From assembly GCA_016706565.1 (NCBI GenBank), contig JADJJI010000015.1:372001-436000 (forward strand): DNA of 64,000 nucleotides, read 5' to 3'. Shown piece after piece: positions 35,014 through 44,105 of the stretch (its first letter is position 1; each line of letters opens with the position of its first letter). The DNA comes from Piscinibacter sp. (GTDB lineage: Bacteria > Pseudomonadota > Gammaproteobacteria > Burkholderiales > Burkholderiaceae_C). Both the position numbers and the translations under genes were made by a program. The notes under the pieces were generated by a model that had not been told where the DNA came from, did no database searches, and worked only from the letters and a program-made list of their open reading frames with translations.

Positions 35014-35361
35014 ATGACCGCCCCGATCACCCGCGTCCGGGTGCTGCCCCACCCCGAACTCTGCGCCGAGGGCCTCAGCTTCGAGGCCCGGCAAGGCCGC
35101 AAGCTGGTCGATGAACTGCTGGCCCACGGCATCGCCATCGAACACGCGTGCGAGAAGGTGTGCGCCTGCGCGACCTGCCATGTGCACCTGCGCAGCGGTG
35201 CCGAGTTCGTGGCTCCCGCCGACGAGGAGGAGGAAGACCAGCTCGACGATGCCTGGGGCCTCGACGCGCAGTCGCGGCTGTCGTGCTGCGTGCGCGTCAA
35301 AGGCACCGAATTGGTGATCGAGCTGCCCCGCTTCTCGCGCAACCACGCGCGCGAAGCTTGA
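35014..35361 (+). CDS. fdx: ISC-type [2Fe-2S] ferredoxin
   Basis: A 115-residue adrenodoxin-like ferredoxin with cluster residues Cys46, Cys52 and Cys55 in HACEKVCACATC and Cys91 in QSRLSCCVRV, and the acidic surface EEEEDQLDDAWGL typical of Isc ferredoxins. It supplies electrons for cluster formation on IscU. Ten bases after hscA; last gene of the operon. No iscR, iscX or hscB is seen around it. Confidence 0.95.
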   Translation: MTAPITRVRVLPHPELCAEGLSFEARQGRKLVDELLAHGIAIEHACEKVCACATCHVHLRSGAEFVAPADEEEEDQLDDAWGLDAQSRLSCCVRVKGTELVIELPRFSRNHAREA

Positions 35362-35504
35362 ACCCGGCCACGCCGGTGTGAAAAAATCGTCGCGTAGCGC
35401 GACTTGTCGAAGCCCGAGGCTGCTCCACTGCCCTGCATCAAGGTGTCGACACGGGGAGGGCCCACACTGACGGCACGCCTCAGCAGAGGCGGGTTCCCGA
35501 TCCC

Positions 35505-38195
35505 ATGGACAAACACTACCTCACGCCGCTCTTCGCCCCCGAATCGATCATCGTCTTCTGCGGTTCGCCCGACGATCCTGCCGGCCAGACCGCGCAGGCG
35601 CAGGCCTTGCGTCAGGCCCTGAGCACGCAGCGCTACAGCGGCAGCCTGCAGTACCTCGACATCCACGACACAGGCACGCTGGCCGACCTGGCGCAGGCGC
35701 GGGCCGACCTGGCCATCATCGCGCTGCCCCCCAAGGACGTGGCCGCCGCGCTCGAGGTCGCCGGCCGCATGACCTGCCGTTCGGCGCTGGTCATCTCCTC
35801 GGGCATCGATGCCGAACAGGCCGCCGAGCTGAAGAAGATCGCGCGCCGCGAAGGCGTGTTCCTGCTCGGCCCCAACTGCCTCGGCATGCAGCGCCCGAAG
35901 CTGCAGCTCAACGCCAGCGCCACCGGCCCGATGGCCCGCGCCGGCTCGCTCGCGCTGGTCTCGCAGTCGGGGGCGCTCACCACCTCGATGCTCGACTGGG
36001 CGAGCAACAACGCCGTCGGCTTCTCGTCTGTGGTTTCGGTCGGGCCGCACACCGCGCTGGACATCGCGCAGGTGCTGGACTTCTTCGCCAACGATCCGCA
36101 GACGCACAGCATCATCGTCTACCTCGAAGGCATCGCCGATGCGCGCCGCTTCATGAGCGCGCTGCGCTCGGCGGCGAACGCCAAGCCGGTGGTGGTGCTC
36201 AAGGCCGGCCGCAAGCCGGCCGGCAACGCCGCCGCGCAGACGCACAGCGGCACCATCGTCGGCAGCGACGAGGTGTTCGACGCGGCGCTGCGCCGCGCCG
36301 GCGCGGTGCGCGTGCGCTCCTTCGTCGAGCTGTTCTCCGCCGCCAAGTGCCTGGCCTCGCGCTACCGGCCGGTGGGCCGGCGGCTGGCCATCGTCACCAA
36401 CGGCGGCGGGCCGGGCGTGCTGGCGGCCGACTGGGTCAACGAGATCAACCTGCACCTGGGCCGGCTGTCGGCGCAGACGCAGGCGGCGCTGAAGCCGCAA
36501 CTGCCGGCCCTGGCCACGCTGTCGGACCTGATCGACCTGTCCGAGGAGGCCGGCGCCGAGCACTATCGCGCCGCCATCGAGGCTGCCGCGCGCGACGGGC
36601 AGATCGACGGCGTGTTGACGATCTATTCGCCCAAGGTCGGCGCCGATGCGGCCGGCATGGCGCAGGCGCTCATCGACATCAAGCAGTCGGTCGGCAAGCC
36701 GCTGCTCGCCTGCTGGATGGGCGACGCTTCGGTGGGCGAGGCGCGCCGGCTGCTCAACGAAGCCGGCATCCCCAGCTTCCGCACGCCGGAAGCGGCGGTC
36801 GGCGCCTTCGGCAACATCGCCTCGTTCTACCAGAACCAGTTGCTGCTGCAGCAGACGCCGCCGCCGCTGACGGCGCTGGCCCAGCCCGACATCGAGGGCG
36901 CGCGGCTGGTCATCGAGAGCGTGCTCGCCGAGCGCCGCAACGTGCTCACCGAGATGGAGTCGAAGACGCTGCTGTCGTGCTTCCACATCCCGGTCACGAA
37001 CACGGTGCTGGCGCGCAGTGCCAACGAGGCCATGATGATCGCCTCGCAGCTGGGCTTCCCGGTGGCGCTGAAGATCGATTCGCCCGACATCAGCCACAAG
37101 TCCGACGTGCAGGGCGTGGCGCTGAACATCATGAACGCGACCGGTGCGCGCGACACCTACACCGACATGGTGCAGCGGGTGGCGCGGCTGCAGCCGCAGG
37201 CGCGCATCAACGGCGTGACGGTGCAGAAGATGGCAGGCGCGCGGCGCGGCCGCGAGGTCTGCGTCGGCCTGGTCAACGACGAGCCCTTCGGCCCGGTGAT
37301 CATGTTCGGCGCCGGCGGCACCATGATCGAGCTGATCGGCGACCGCGCGATGGAGCTGCCGCCGCTCAACCAGTTCCTGGCGCGCCGCCTGATCGAGCGC
37401 GCCCGCGTGGCCGAGACGCTGGCCGAGTGGCGCGGCGCCAGCGCCGTCGACATGGAGGCGCTCGAGCAGGTGCTGCTGCGTGTCTCGGAGATGGTCTGCG
37501 AGCTGCCGCAGCTGCGCGAGATGGACATCAACCCGATCATCGTGGACGAATCGGGCGCGGTGTCGGTCGATGCGCGCATCGTCATCGGCCACGCCGTCTC
37601 GAACGCGGGCGACCGCTCGGGCCGCTACCACCACCTGGCCATCCTGCCCTACCCGGCGCGCTACGAGCGCGTCTGGCCGATGCGCGGCGGCGGCCAGTAC
37701 ACGGTGCGCCCGATCCACCCCGACGACGCGCAGATGCTGCAGGCGCTGGTGCGCGGGCTCTCCGCAGAGAGCCGCTACTTCCGCTTCATCTCGTCGCTGG
37801 CGGAGCTGTCGCCGGCGATGCTGGCGCGCTTCACGCTGATCGACTATGACCGCGAGATGGCGCTGGTGGCCGTGTACAAGGAGCGCAAGGCCGACGCTCA
37901 GGGCGTGATCACCGAGACCGAACGCATCATCGGCGTGTCGCGCTACATCACCAACCCCGACCAGACGAGCTGCGAGTTCTCGCTGGTGGTGGCCGACGAC
38001 TTCAGCGGCAAGGGCCTGGGCTCGCGGCTGATGGAAAGCATCATGGAAGTGGCGCGCGAGAAGGGCCTGTCCGAGATCGAGGGCCTGGTGCTGGCGAAGA
38101 ACCCGGCCATGCTCAAGCTGATGAAGTCGCTGGGCTTCGGCGAGAAGCCCTTCCACGAGGACCCGGACTTCAGGATCCTCACCCACGCGCTCTGA
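35505..38195 (+). CDS. ADP-forming acyl-CoA ligase-like protein fused to GNAT acetyltransferase (Pat/YfiQ type)
   Basis: An 896-residue protein: CoA-binding domain (about 10-140), succinyl-CoA-ligase-like domain with SLALVSQSGALTTSMLDWA and conserved His in THSGTIVGSDEVF (about 150-470), ATP-grasp domain (480-700, EMDINPIIVD) and C-terminal GNAT domain (about 730-890; SLVVADDFSGKGLGSRLME forms the acetyl-CoA loop). This is the layout of Pat/YfiQ protein lysine acetyltransferases, whose known targets include acetyl-CoA synthetase. It starts 143 bases after fdx, and no promoter motif was identified. Confidence 0.88.
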   Translation: MDKHYLTPLFAPESIIVFCGSPDDPAGQTAQAQALRQALSTQRYSGSLQYLDIHDTGTLADLAQARADLAIIALPPKDVAAALEVAGRMTCRSALVISSGIDAEQAAELKKIARREGVFLLGPNCLGMQRPKLQLNASATGPMARAGSLALVSQSGALTTSMLDWASNNAVGFSSVVSVGPHTALDIAQVLDFFANDPQTHSIIVYLEGIADARRFMSALRSAANAKPVVVLKAGRKPAGNAAAQTHSGTIVGSDEVFDAALRRAGAVRVRSFVELFSAAKCLASRYRPVGRRLAIVTNGGGPGVLAADWVNEINLHLGRLSAQTQAALKPQLPALATLSDLIDLSEEAGAEHYRAAIEAAARDGQIDGVLTIYSPKVGADAAGMAQALIDIKQSVGKPLLACWMGDASVGEARRLLNEAGIPSFRTPEAAVGAFGNIASFYQNQLLLQQTPPPLTALAQPDIEGARLVIESVLAERRNVLTEMESKTLLSCFHIPVTNTVLARSANEAMMIASQLGFPVALKIDSPDISHKSDVQGVALNIMNATGARDTYTDMVQRVARLQPQARINGVTVQKMAGARRGREVCVGLVNDEPFGPVIMFGAGGTMIELIGDRAMELPPLNQFLARRLIERARVAETLAEWRGASAVDMEALEQVLLRVSEMVCELPQLREMDINPIIVDESGAVSVDARIVIGHAVSNAGDRSGRYHHLAILPYPARYERVWPMRGGGQYTVRPIHPDDAQMLQALVRGLSAESRYFRFISSLAELSPAMLARFTLIDYDREMALVAVYKERKADAQGVITETERIIGVSRYITNPDQTSCEFSLVVADDFSGKGLGSRLMESIMEVAREKGLSEIEGLVLAKNPAMLKLMKSLGFGEKPFHEDPDFRILTHAL

Positions 38196-38632
38196 AGAAG
38201 CGAATCTGTCGGGTGGCCAGGAGGGCTGCAGGCTGAACGGCGGCTGTCGGCCAGGAGCGGCCCTTGGTGAGCGGCAGCTTTCCAGCTGTGCCTCGCGTTT
38301 CACGCAAGCGCTGACAGCGCTATGTGATCAGGCGACGTGCGGGCAGCCGTTCCTCGAACCTGGGACGCGCTGGCGCAGCGGCGAGGCCGGCACGCCGGGC
38401 CGGATGAGCGACGACGCCGGCGGAGCTCCACGCCCTGGTCGGCGACCGGGTCACGGACGCCGGCGCTTCCGCCGCGTGCCGGACCTTCCCTGGCGGTCAA
38501 ACTGGCGCAAGCTGTTCGAGCGTCGGTCGCATCTCGGCGAACTGGCAGACTGGTCGGCGCGGATGGATGGAGCGCTATCACCACGCGCCCGCCCGGAGCA
38601 GTTGTGCGCACGGACCCCGACTGCTGCCTCCA
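38196..38632. other. 437-base gap without recognised gene
   Basis: The space between the convergent pat-like gene and mxaL-like gene holds short open frames of Arg/Pro/Ser-rich composition only (for example one starting MSDDAGGAPRPG near 38404). None has a ribosome site or recognisable domain, and no clear terminator with a T-run was seen. Confidence 0.5.
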
Positions 38633-39583
38633 TCAAGCAGATCCGGAATCCTGCCGTTGGGCGCGTCGCCAGGTCCTCACGAACGCCACGTCCGGGATGA
38701 ACCGCAAGGCCAGCAGGCCAAGCCCCAGCAATGCCGGAACCCATCGGAGGTCCGTGCCGATCGGCCGGGGCTGGGCCAAGGCCGGATCGAGCATCGCTTC
38801 GGCCGCGACATCGGTCGTAGCGAGGCGCCTGTAGCCGAGACCGAGCAGTTTGCCCAGGGCCTGCAGGTGAGGCTCGCGAAGCTCCGACAGATGCTCGTGT
38901 GCCGTGCCGGGCGTTCCCGGCCCGAACCTCTGAACGACGTCGGCGGCAGCCCAGATGCCGACGGGATTGCCATCGCCGTCGAATCGAGGAATGCGTGCAG
39001 GCAGGTCACCGCCGACGCCGATCAACCAGCCGCCCACGTCTCCCGGCGTGATGTCTCCCATCGGCGGCGTCACGTCCTTGTTGCGCAGGGGCGGTGACTC
39101 CTGCCCGTCGGTGAAGAAGACGACTCGCGTTTCCTTGCCGATCGCCCGTGCGGAGCGCATGGCCCAGGTGATGCCCTTGCCGATGTTGCTCGCGTTGGCC
39201 CAGCGCATCCTGCCGTCGATGCGGTCCAGCGATGCCATCAAGGCGTCGTAGTTCTCGCAGACCTCGATGGGCAGCACCAAGGGCATCACACGGTAGTCCG
39301 CGAAGATCGCCCAGCCGACCTTCGATCCGCAGGGCATGCGGCGCAAGGCCTCGCGCGCTGCGGCTCGGGCGAAGGCGAGCCGAGATGTGGCGGCTCCTGC
39401 CAGCGTCTGGTCGTCCACCTCCATGCTCTGGGTCACGTCGAAGGTCACCAGGTACTGGTACGTCGACCTCTGCAACGTGATGGGCGGCAGCCAGACCGCG
39501 ACCGCGAGCAGCGTGGCCGCAAGAAGAATGGGCAGGTTCTGCCGGGTTGCCAGCCCTCGCGCGAACCGGCGCCAGGGGCTCAT
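38633..39583 (-). CDS. VWA-domain membrane protein, MxaL-like
   Basis: A 316-residue protein with an N-terminal membrane helix (about 17-35), a VWA domain with MIDAS-type start FDVTQSMEV (Asp-x-Thr-x-Ser) and VVFFTDGQES, and a C-terminal helix near 285-300. Second VWA protein of the cluster. In methylotrophs mxaRSACKL gene products are needed to mature methanol dehydrogenase, including Ca2+ insertion. Its ATG overlaps the stop of the mxaK-like gene. Confidence 0.72.
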   Translation of the reverse strand: MSPWRRFARGLATRQNLPILLAATLLAVAVWLPPITLQRSTYQYLVTFDVTQSMEVDDQTLAGAATSRLAFARAAAREALRRMPCGSKVGWAIFADYRVMPLVLPIEVCENYDALMASLDRIDGRMRWANASNIGKGITWAMRSARAIGKETRVVFFTDGQESPPLRNKDVTPPMGDITPGDVGGWLIGVGGDLPARIPRFDGDGNPVGIWAAADVVQRFGPGTPGTAHEHLSELREPHLQALGKLLGLGYRRLATTDVAAEAMLDPALAQPRPIGTDLRWVPALLGLGLLALRFIPDVAFVRTWRRAQRQDSGSA

Positions 39584-40185
39584 GGAAGATCTCCCGGCGT
39601 CATGCCGCGCAGCGAAACGCTGCGGCGCTCGACCGGCTGGTTGTTCTCCTCGGCGGCGCTCTCCTGTTCCTCCGGTGCGACTCGCAGTGCACGTTCGAGG
39701 TTGTAGCGGGCATCCCAATCCTGCGGCTCGGCGCGCAGCAGGTCCCTGTAGCGCTGCTTGGCCAGTTCCACCAGCGGCCCCGCGTCGGCTCGGGTGCCCC
39801 CCGCGAGCGCCTGGCGCAAGTACATGTTGCCCAGGTTGTATTGGGCGTGGCGGCTCACGGTGTCGCTCTGGCCGGGCTCCAGCAGTCCGCTGTAGACCTT
39901 GAACGCTTCATCGAACGCACCCGCCTTGGACAGGGCCGTTGCATGGGCCAGTCGCACGAGTCGTGGCGCATCTCGAGCGACGGCTGCGTCCGGGCGGGAC
40001 GCAGCGGACGCCGGTTGTGCAGCCGAGGCGGCCAGCGCGGGCGCATCGGCGGGCGACCGCGCTGCGGCGATGATGCGCTGGTTCAACTGCGTCGACTGCT
40101 GCAGCCGAACCCCATGCACGATGGAGAGCGTGGCAACCGCCGCGGCCGCCAGGCCGAACAGTGCGTGCACCGAAATACGTTTCAT
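39580..40185 (-). CDS. Membrane-anchored TPR-like protein, MxaK-like
   Basis: A 201-residue protein with one N-terminal helix (about 8-25), an Ala-rich linker (about 40-65) and a repeat region: APRLVRLAHATALSKAGAFD, HAQYNLGNMYLRQALAG, then AEPQDWDARYNLERALR. This matches MxaK-type proteins, found between the two VWA genes in mxa clusters. Start at 40185 gives MKRISVHALFG; the longer upstream frame was not used because it overlaps the mxaC coding end. Overlaps both neighbours by four bases. Confidence 0.68.
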   Translation of the reverse strand: MKRISVHALFGLAAAAVATLSIVHGVRLQQSTQLNQRIIAAARSPADAPALAASAAQPASAASRPDAAVARDAPRLVRLAHATALSKAGAFDEAFKVYSGLLEPGQSDTVSRHAQYNLGNMYLRQALAGGTRADAGPLVELAKQRYRDLLRAEPQDWDARYNLERALRVAPEEQESAAEENNQPVERRSVSLRGMTPGDLP

Positions 40186-41189
40186 CGAACGGCCTGCCAG
40201 TTCTGCAGCTGCAGTGCGCGGCAGACCAGCAGCCCCGCGCAGCACACGAGTGCAGCGAGAAAGCAACCGGCGCTGTAGTCCAGCCGCGGCACCTGTTGGA
40301 AATAGGTAAGGGGAAAGTTCTGCTGGCGGTCGATCTCGGCCACCGCGGAGGCCATCGCCTCGGGATCGTCTGTCTGGTAGAGGTGATACGGCGTCGCCAG
40401 GGTCTTGAAGAACGAGTGCAGCGCAGCCTCCTCTTCGGAGTCCATCGTGCCTGCGATGGGTCGGGTGAGGTCGGGTGAGTTCGGGCCGCTGCGGATGTAG
40501 ATCCAGTGCAGCCCGATGCGATGCCGCGACAGGCCGGAAGCGATGCGTTTGCGCTGCGACTCGTCGAGTTGCGCCCCGCCGTCGGAGACGACGATCACGA
40601 TGCGGCTGCCGGAGTAGGTGCGGCCTTCGAACTGGTCGATGGCCGCGAGCAGCGCTCGACCCATCAGCGTGTCCGGCAGGCCGCGCCCGATGGCCGTGGC
40701 CTGCAGGCCGGCTTGCACGGTCGCGTGGTCCTGCGTGAACGGCGCCACCAGCATCGGGCTCGTGCTGAAGGTCATCAGCGCAATGCGGTCATCGGGCCGG
40801 CGGGCGACGAAGTCGCTCAGGAGACCTCGGACCACCTGGATCTTCGTCGGCATGCTGGCGTTGAACTGGCCGCCTGCCTTCACGTCCTTCGGCAGCAGGT
40901 TGGCATCCATGCTGGAGCTCCGGTCCATCAGGATGAGCACCTCGGCACCCTTGCCGGTGCGCAGGACCTGGGTTCCGCTCTTGCCCGGCCCGGCCAGCCC
41001 CAGGATGGCGGCCGCCATCGCCCCGATGGCAAACGCCCGCCAGAGGAAACCGGCGGCGCGGCCCCAAGGATCGGGCGGCAGCCAGGCGACCGCGGAGAAA
41101 CGCAGCGTATCGCTGCGCCGCCGCAGCAGCGGCAGCGCGGCCAGCGGAAGCAGCAGCAGCCACCAAGGTTGCAGCAGGTCGAATCCCAT
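40182..41189 (-). CDS. VWA-domain membrane protein, MxaC/BatA-like
   Basis: A 335-residue protein with an N-terminal aerotolerance/BatA-type hydrophobic pair (FDLLQPWWLLLLPLAALPLL and a helix near residues 48-70), a VWA domain with complete MIDAS motif (LMDRSSSMDANL; TFS; IVIVVSDGGA) and a C-terminal helix near 307-325. In mxa clusters MxaC is the first VWA protein and may assist metal insertion with the MoxR ATPase. Seven bases follow the mxaA-like stop. Confidence 0.75.
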   Translation of the reverse strand: MGFDLLQPWWLLLLPLAALPLLRRRSDTLRFSAVAWLPPDPWGRAAGFLWRAFAIGAMAAAILGLAGPGKSGTQVLRTGKGAEVLILMDRSSSMDANLLPKDVKAGGQFNASMPTKIQVVRGLLSDFVARRPDDRIALMTFSTSPMLVAPFTQDHATVQAGLQATAIGRGLPDTLMGRALLAAIDQFEGRTYSGSRIVIVVSDGGAQLDESQRKRIASGLSRHRIGLHWIYIRSGPNSPDLTRPIAGTMDSEEEAALHSFFKTLATPYHLYQTDDPEAMASAVAEIDRQQNFPLTYFQQVPRLDYSAGCFLAALVCCAGLLVCRALQLQNWQAVR

Positions 41190-41196
41190 CGAACCC

Positions 41197-42081
41197 TCAG
41201 CCGTGGTGCTGCCGCTCGGCATCGCGCAGCGCGAGTGCCAGCTGGCGCAGCGACAGGTCACCCGGGGCCGTGCCGGCAGCGGTGGCGAAGAAGCGCTGCT
41301 CGGAGTGGCGGAAGAAGGCGTCCAGATCCGACGAAAGCGGCTGCAGGTGTGGCGCTTCCGACAGCAGGCGCGGCAGCGACCGGCCGTGCACCACCCGGCC
41401 CGCCGTGTCATTGAGCGCGCGGTGCAGTGCGAGCCAGGCCTGCGCGCTCGTCGGTTCGACGCGCCGGATCTCTTGCCACGCCTGTGCGAACGGAAGCCGG
41501 TGCGATTCCCGGTGGTTGCGCCAGGCCCACCAGGCGGCCCACGCGAGCAGTACCGCGGCCAGCGCGGCGAGAGCGCGCTTGAAGTCCCGCTCCAGCCCCT
41601 GCGTTGCCTGGGGCTCCACCGGTCGGTCCGGGCGCAGAGCCTGCAGGGCCCCTTGGTCGAACGTGGCGGTCGGTGTCAGCGGCCCGATGCTGATCGGCCA
41701 CGACGGAACCTGCAGCGGGCCTGCATCGGTGGCGAGCGCGACCGCCGGAAGGTTCGCCACGGTCAGCGCACGTGGCCCGTTGACGACCTGGTACTCGATG
41801 ACCAGCCAGCGCACGCCGAGCTCATCCTGCTCGATGCGGCTGGCACGCCGTTCGAGGAACACGTTGACCCGATCGGCTGCCGGCATCGACGAAGGCAGCA
41901 CCTCGCGGCCTTCGCGCAGCAGCAGCACGCGCTGCGTGAGCACGTCACCGAGCACATGGCCGAAGCTTCGCGGCTGCTCGACCGTTGCGACCGGCGTCGC
42001 ATCGGCCGCCACCGCGACCTGTGTGAAGGCGAGGCACGCCCCCAGGAGCAAGGACACAACGGACATTCGACGCGCCTTCAA
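41197..42081 (-). CDS. MxaA-like exported membrane protein
   Basis: A 294-residue protein with signal peptide (1-26, AVAA), a periplasmic domain opening ATVEQPRSFGHVLGDVLTQRV and including PSWPISIGPLTP, one helix near 165-182 (LAALAAVLLAWAAWWAW), and a cytoplasmic tail (WLALHRALNDTAGRV). The VEQPRSFG...GD pattern and topology recall MxaA of methylotrophs. The start is a TTG overlapping the TGA of the upstream gene; the basic MKARR then precedes the hydrophobic core, which an ATG start at 42066 would lose. Confidence 0.68.
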   Translation of the reverse strand: MKARRMSVVSLLLGACLAFTQVAVAADATPVATVEQPRSFGHVLGDVLTQRVLLLREGREVLPSSMPAADRVNVFLERRASRIEQDELGVRWLVIEYQVVNGPRALTVANLPAVALATDAGPLQVPSWPISIGPLTPTATFDQGALQALRPDRPVEPQATQGLERDFKRALAALAAVLLAWAAWWAWRNHRESHRLPFAQAWQEIRRVEPTSAQAWLALHRALNDTAGRVVHGRSLPRLLSEAPHLQPLSSDLDAFFRHSEQRFFATAAGTAPGDLSLRQLALALRDAERQHHG

Positions 42082-42971
42082 ACCACGGCCTCCATGAAGT
42101 GTCTCGTCAGGGCCTCGGCATCGAACCGGCCCTCGAAGTGGAAAGGCGCCAGCCCGTGCCTGCTGAACAGAGCGTGCAGCGCAGCCCGGCGCTCCACCAC
42201 CGCATCCGCCCACTGTCGTCGCAAGGGTTCGCGCATCCACAGCGTGCGGCGCACGCCGGTTTCCGCATCGCTGAGGGCAACCAGCGCATGCGCCGAAGGT
42301 GGTTCGATCTCGGCCGGATCCCACGCGACGATGGGCACCACGCAGGCCGGGGCCAGCTGTTCGAGCACGCCATGCAGGGGTTGCAGCGGCCAATGGAAGT
42401 CCGACACCAGAAAGACCAGTCCTCGGCGGCCTGAAAGCGACGCGATCGTCTGCCGGAGGGCCTCCACGGTCTGTTCGTGCGCTCGGTCATGCTGATACGC
42501 CGATTCCGCTTCGCACCGCCGCAGTGCTTCGGCCATCGCGATACCCGCCCCGCGGCTGTGGCGCGCGGGCGCGTAGAGGTCTTCGCGCAGGCCATGGTCG
42601 AAGGCCAGCAAGCCCAGCGGGTCGCCGGTGCGAAATGCGCTGTGGCCGAGCGCCTCGATGAAGTCGGCAACGACGTCGAGCTTGCTTCGCCGTGCGCCGA
42701 AGTGCATCGACGCCGACACGTCGACGACCGCATGCACTGGGGTGGATACGCGCTGCTGCTGGATGCGGACCAGCCACTCCCGCCGCACGTCCCGCACGCT
42801 GGCGCGCAGGTCCAGGCGGCGCGGATCCGGGTGGTCCAGCAGTCGGCGGTGCGCCGCGAAGATCTGCCCTGCGCCCAGGCTGCTGCCCCGGTGTGCCCCG
42901 GGCCGCTGGCCGCCGAAGGTGGCCGGAAGCCGGTAGTGGAACTCCTGCGGTTGATGCGTCGCCCCCGTCAC
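42078..42971 (-). CDS. DUF58 protein, MxaS-like
   Basis: A 297-residue protein with the DUF58 motifs LDLRASVRDVRREWLVRIQQ, VDVSASMHFGARRSKLDVVADF (VWA-like fold with D-x-S-x-S) and GLVFLVSDFHWPLQPL. DUF58 proteins are regular partners of MoxR ATPases and VWA proteins in putative metal-chelatase or folding systems; MxaS is the methylotroph version. It overlaps the MoxR gene (ATGA) and the next gene (TTGA). Confidence 0.8.
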   Translation of the reverse strand: MTGATHQPQEFHYRLPATFGGQRPGAHRGSSLGAGQIFAAHRRLLDHPDPRRLDLRASVRDVRREWLVRIQQQRVSTPVHAVVDVSASMHFGARRSKLDVVADFIEALGHSAFRTGDPLGLLAFDHGLREDLYAPARHSRGAGIAMAEALRRCEAESAYQHDRAHEQTVEALRQTIASLSGRRGLVFLVSDFHWPLQPLHGVLEQLAPACVVPIVAWDPAEIEPPSAHALVALSDAETGVRRTLWMREPLRRQWADAVVERRAALHALFSRHGLAPFHFEGRFDAEALTRHFMEAVV

Positions 42972-43987
42972 GGCGCGGCGACCTTGTCGATGATCTTGTG
43001 CACCAGGGCCGGCGCCAGCTCGGCGCGCCGCAGCTCGTACACCGGCGTGAAGAACACCCGGTGCGCGAGGACGGAAGGCAGCACCGCCAGCACGTCGTCC
43101 GGAATCAGGTGCGTGCGCCCTTCCAGCCAGGCGACGACGCGCGATGCGCGCAGCAGCGCGCTCATGCCCCGCGGGCTGGCCCCTGCGAGCACCAGGCGAT
43201 GCATGTCCACGCCATCGAGCTGAATGCCGAAGCGCAGCGGGTCTTCGCTGGCTTCCCAGACGTCCAGCACGTAGCGCTCGATCGTCTCGCTGGTGGTCAC
43301 CGTCGACTGGATCAGTGCGCCGATCGCATTGAGCCGTTCGGACGGGAGCATCGCGGCCGGCACCTGCTCGAGCAGCGCGTCGACGTCGTGGAAGGCCGTG
43401 TCGAAGACCAGCGACCGGCGGATGCCGCGATCGGTGGGCTTGCTCATGTTCAGCTCGAACATGAACCGGTCGCGCGCCGCGGATGCCAGTTCGAAGGTCT
43501 CTTCCTTCTCCACCTTGTTGCGGTCGGCGAACACCGTCATGTGCGGGAATCGATACTCGCGATTGAACGCGGAGACCGTGCGCTCGGCCATGGCACGCAG
43601 CAGGAGCGACTGCACCTGAGGGCGGGCGCGATTGATCTCGTTGAAGAAGAAGGTGGTCAGCCGCTCCCCGTGGCGCAGCAGCGGGCCGGGGTCGATGCGC
43701 GGCCGACCTTCGGCGTCGACATACGTGTGGTAGATCAGGTCGCCGGGCATCAGGTCCACGGTGCCCTCGACGCGTTCGAAGTCGCCGCCGACGGCACGCG
43801 AGAAGGCACGCAGCACGGTCGTCTTGCCGACGCCGACGTCGCCTTCCAGCAGCACGTGGCCGCGAGCGAACGTGGCGACGTTGATGAGGCGGATGGTCTG
43901 CGCCTGGCCGATCACGGCCTTCGCAACCTCGCGCTCGAGGCGCAAGGCCAGTTCGCGCCAGTCCTGGAGTTCTCGTTCCCGGTTCAT
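42968..43987 (-). CDS. MoxR-family AAA+ ATPase, MxaR-like
   Basis: A 339-residue AAA+ protein: Walker A LLEGDVGVGKTTVLRAF, Walker B TTFFFNEINRARPQVQS, sensor 1 MTVFADRNK, and lid motif LAGASPRGMSALLRASRV. MoxR ATPases act with VWA/DUF58 partners to mature periplasmic enzymes. It heads the minus-strand run moxR-DUF58-mxaA-mxaC-mxaK-mxaL, the same order as mxaRSACKL. Walker A and B residues are intact. Confidence 0.88.
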   Translation of the reverse strand: MNRERELQDWRELALRLEREVAKAVIGQAQTIRLINVATFARGHVLLEGDVGVGKTTVLRAFSRAVGGDFERVEGTVDLMPGDLIYHTYVDAEGRPRIDPGPLLRHGERLTTFFFNEINRARPQVQSLLLRAMAERTVSAFNREYRFPHMTVFADRNKVEKEETFELASAARDRFMFELNMSKPTDRGIRRSLVFDTAFHDVDALLEQVPAAMLPSERLNAIGALIQSTVTTSETIERYVLDVWEASEDPLRFGIQLDGVDMHRLVLAGASPRGMSALLRASRVVAWLEGRTHLIPDDVLAVLPSVLAHRVFFTPVYELRRAELAPALVHKIIDKVAAP

Positions 43988-44105
43988 GATTGGAATGCGT
44001 TGGTCAGAAGGGGCGCAGCGGAGCCCGCCGTGCGCCTGTCGGCATCGGCTGAGGCAGGGCGGGGGAAGGATTCGTCAGCGCAAAGGCGCTGGCGCGGTGG
44101 GTGGG

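Noticed and set aside
34989-38303. 1104-codon open frame on the minus strand opposite hscA end, fdx and pat-like gene
   Set aside because: High GC leaves antisense frames open. The translation is His/Arg/Asp-rich without domains, while the plus strand codes for clearly recognised proteins.
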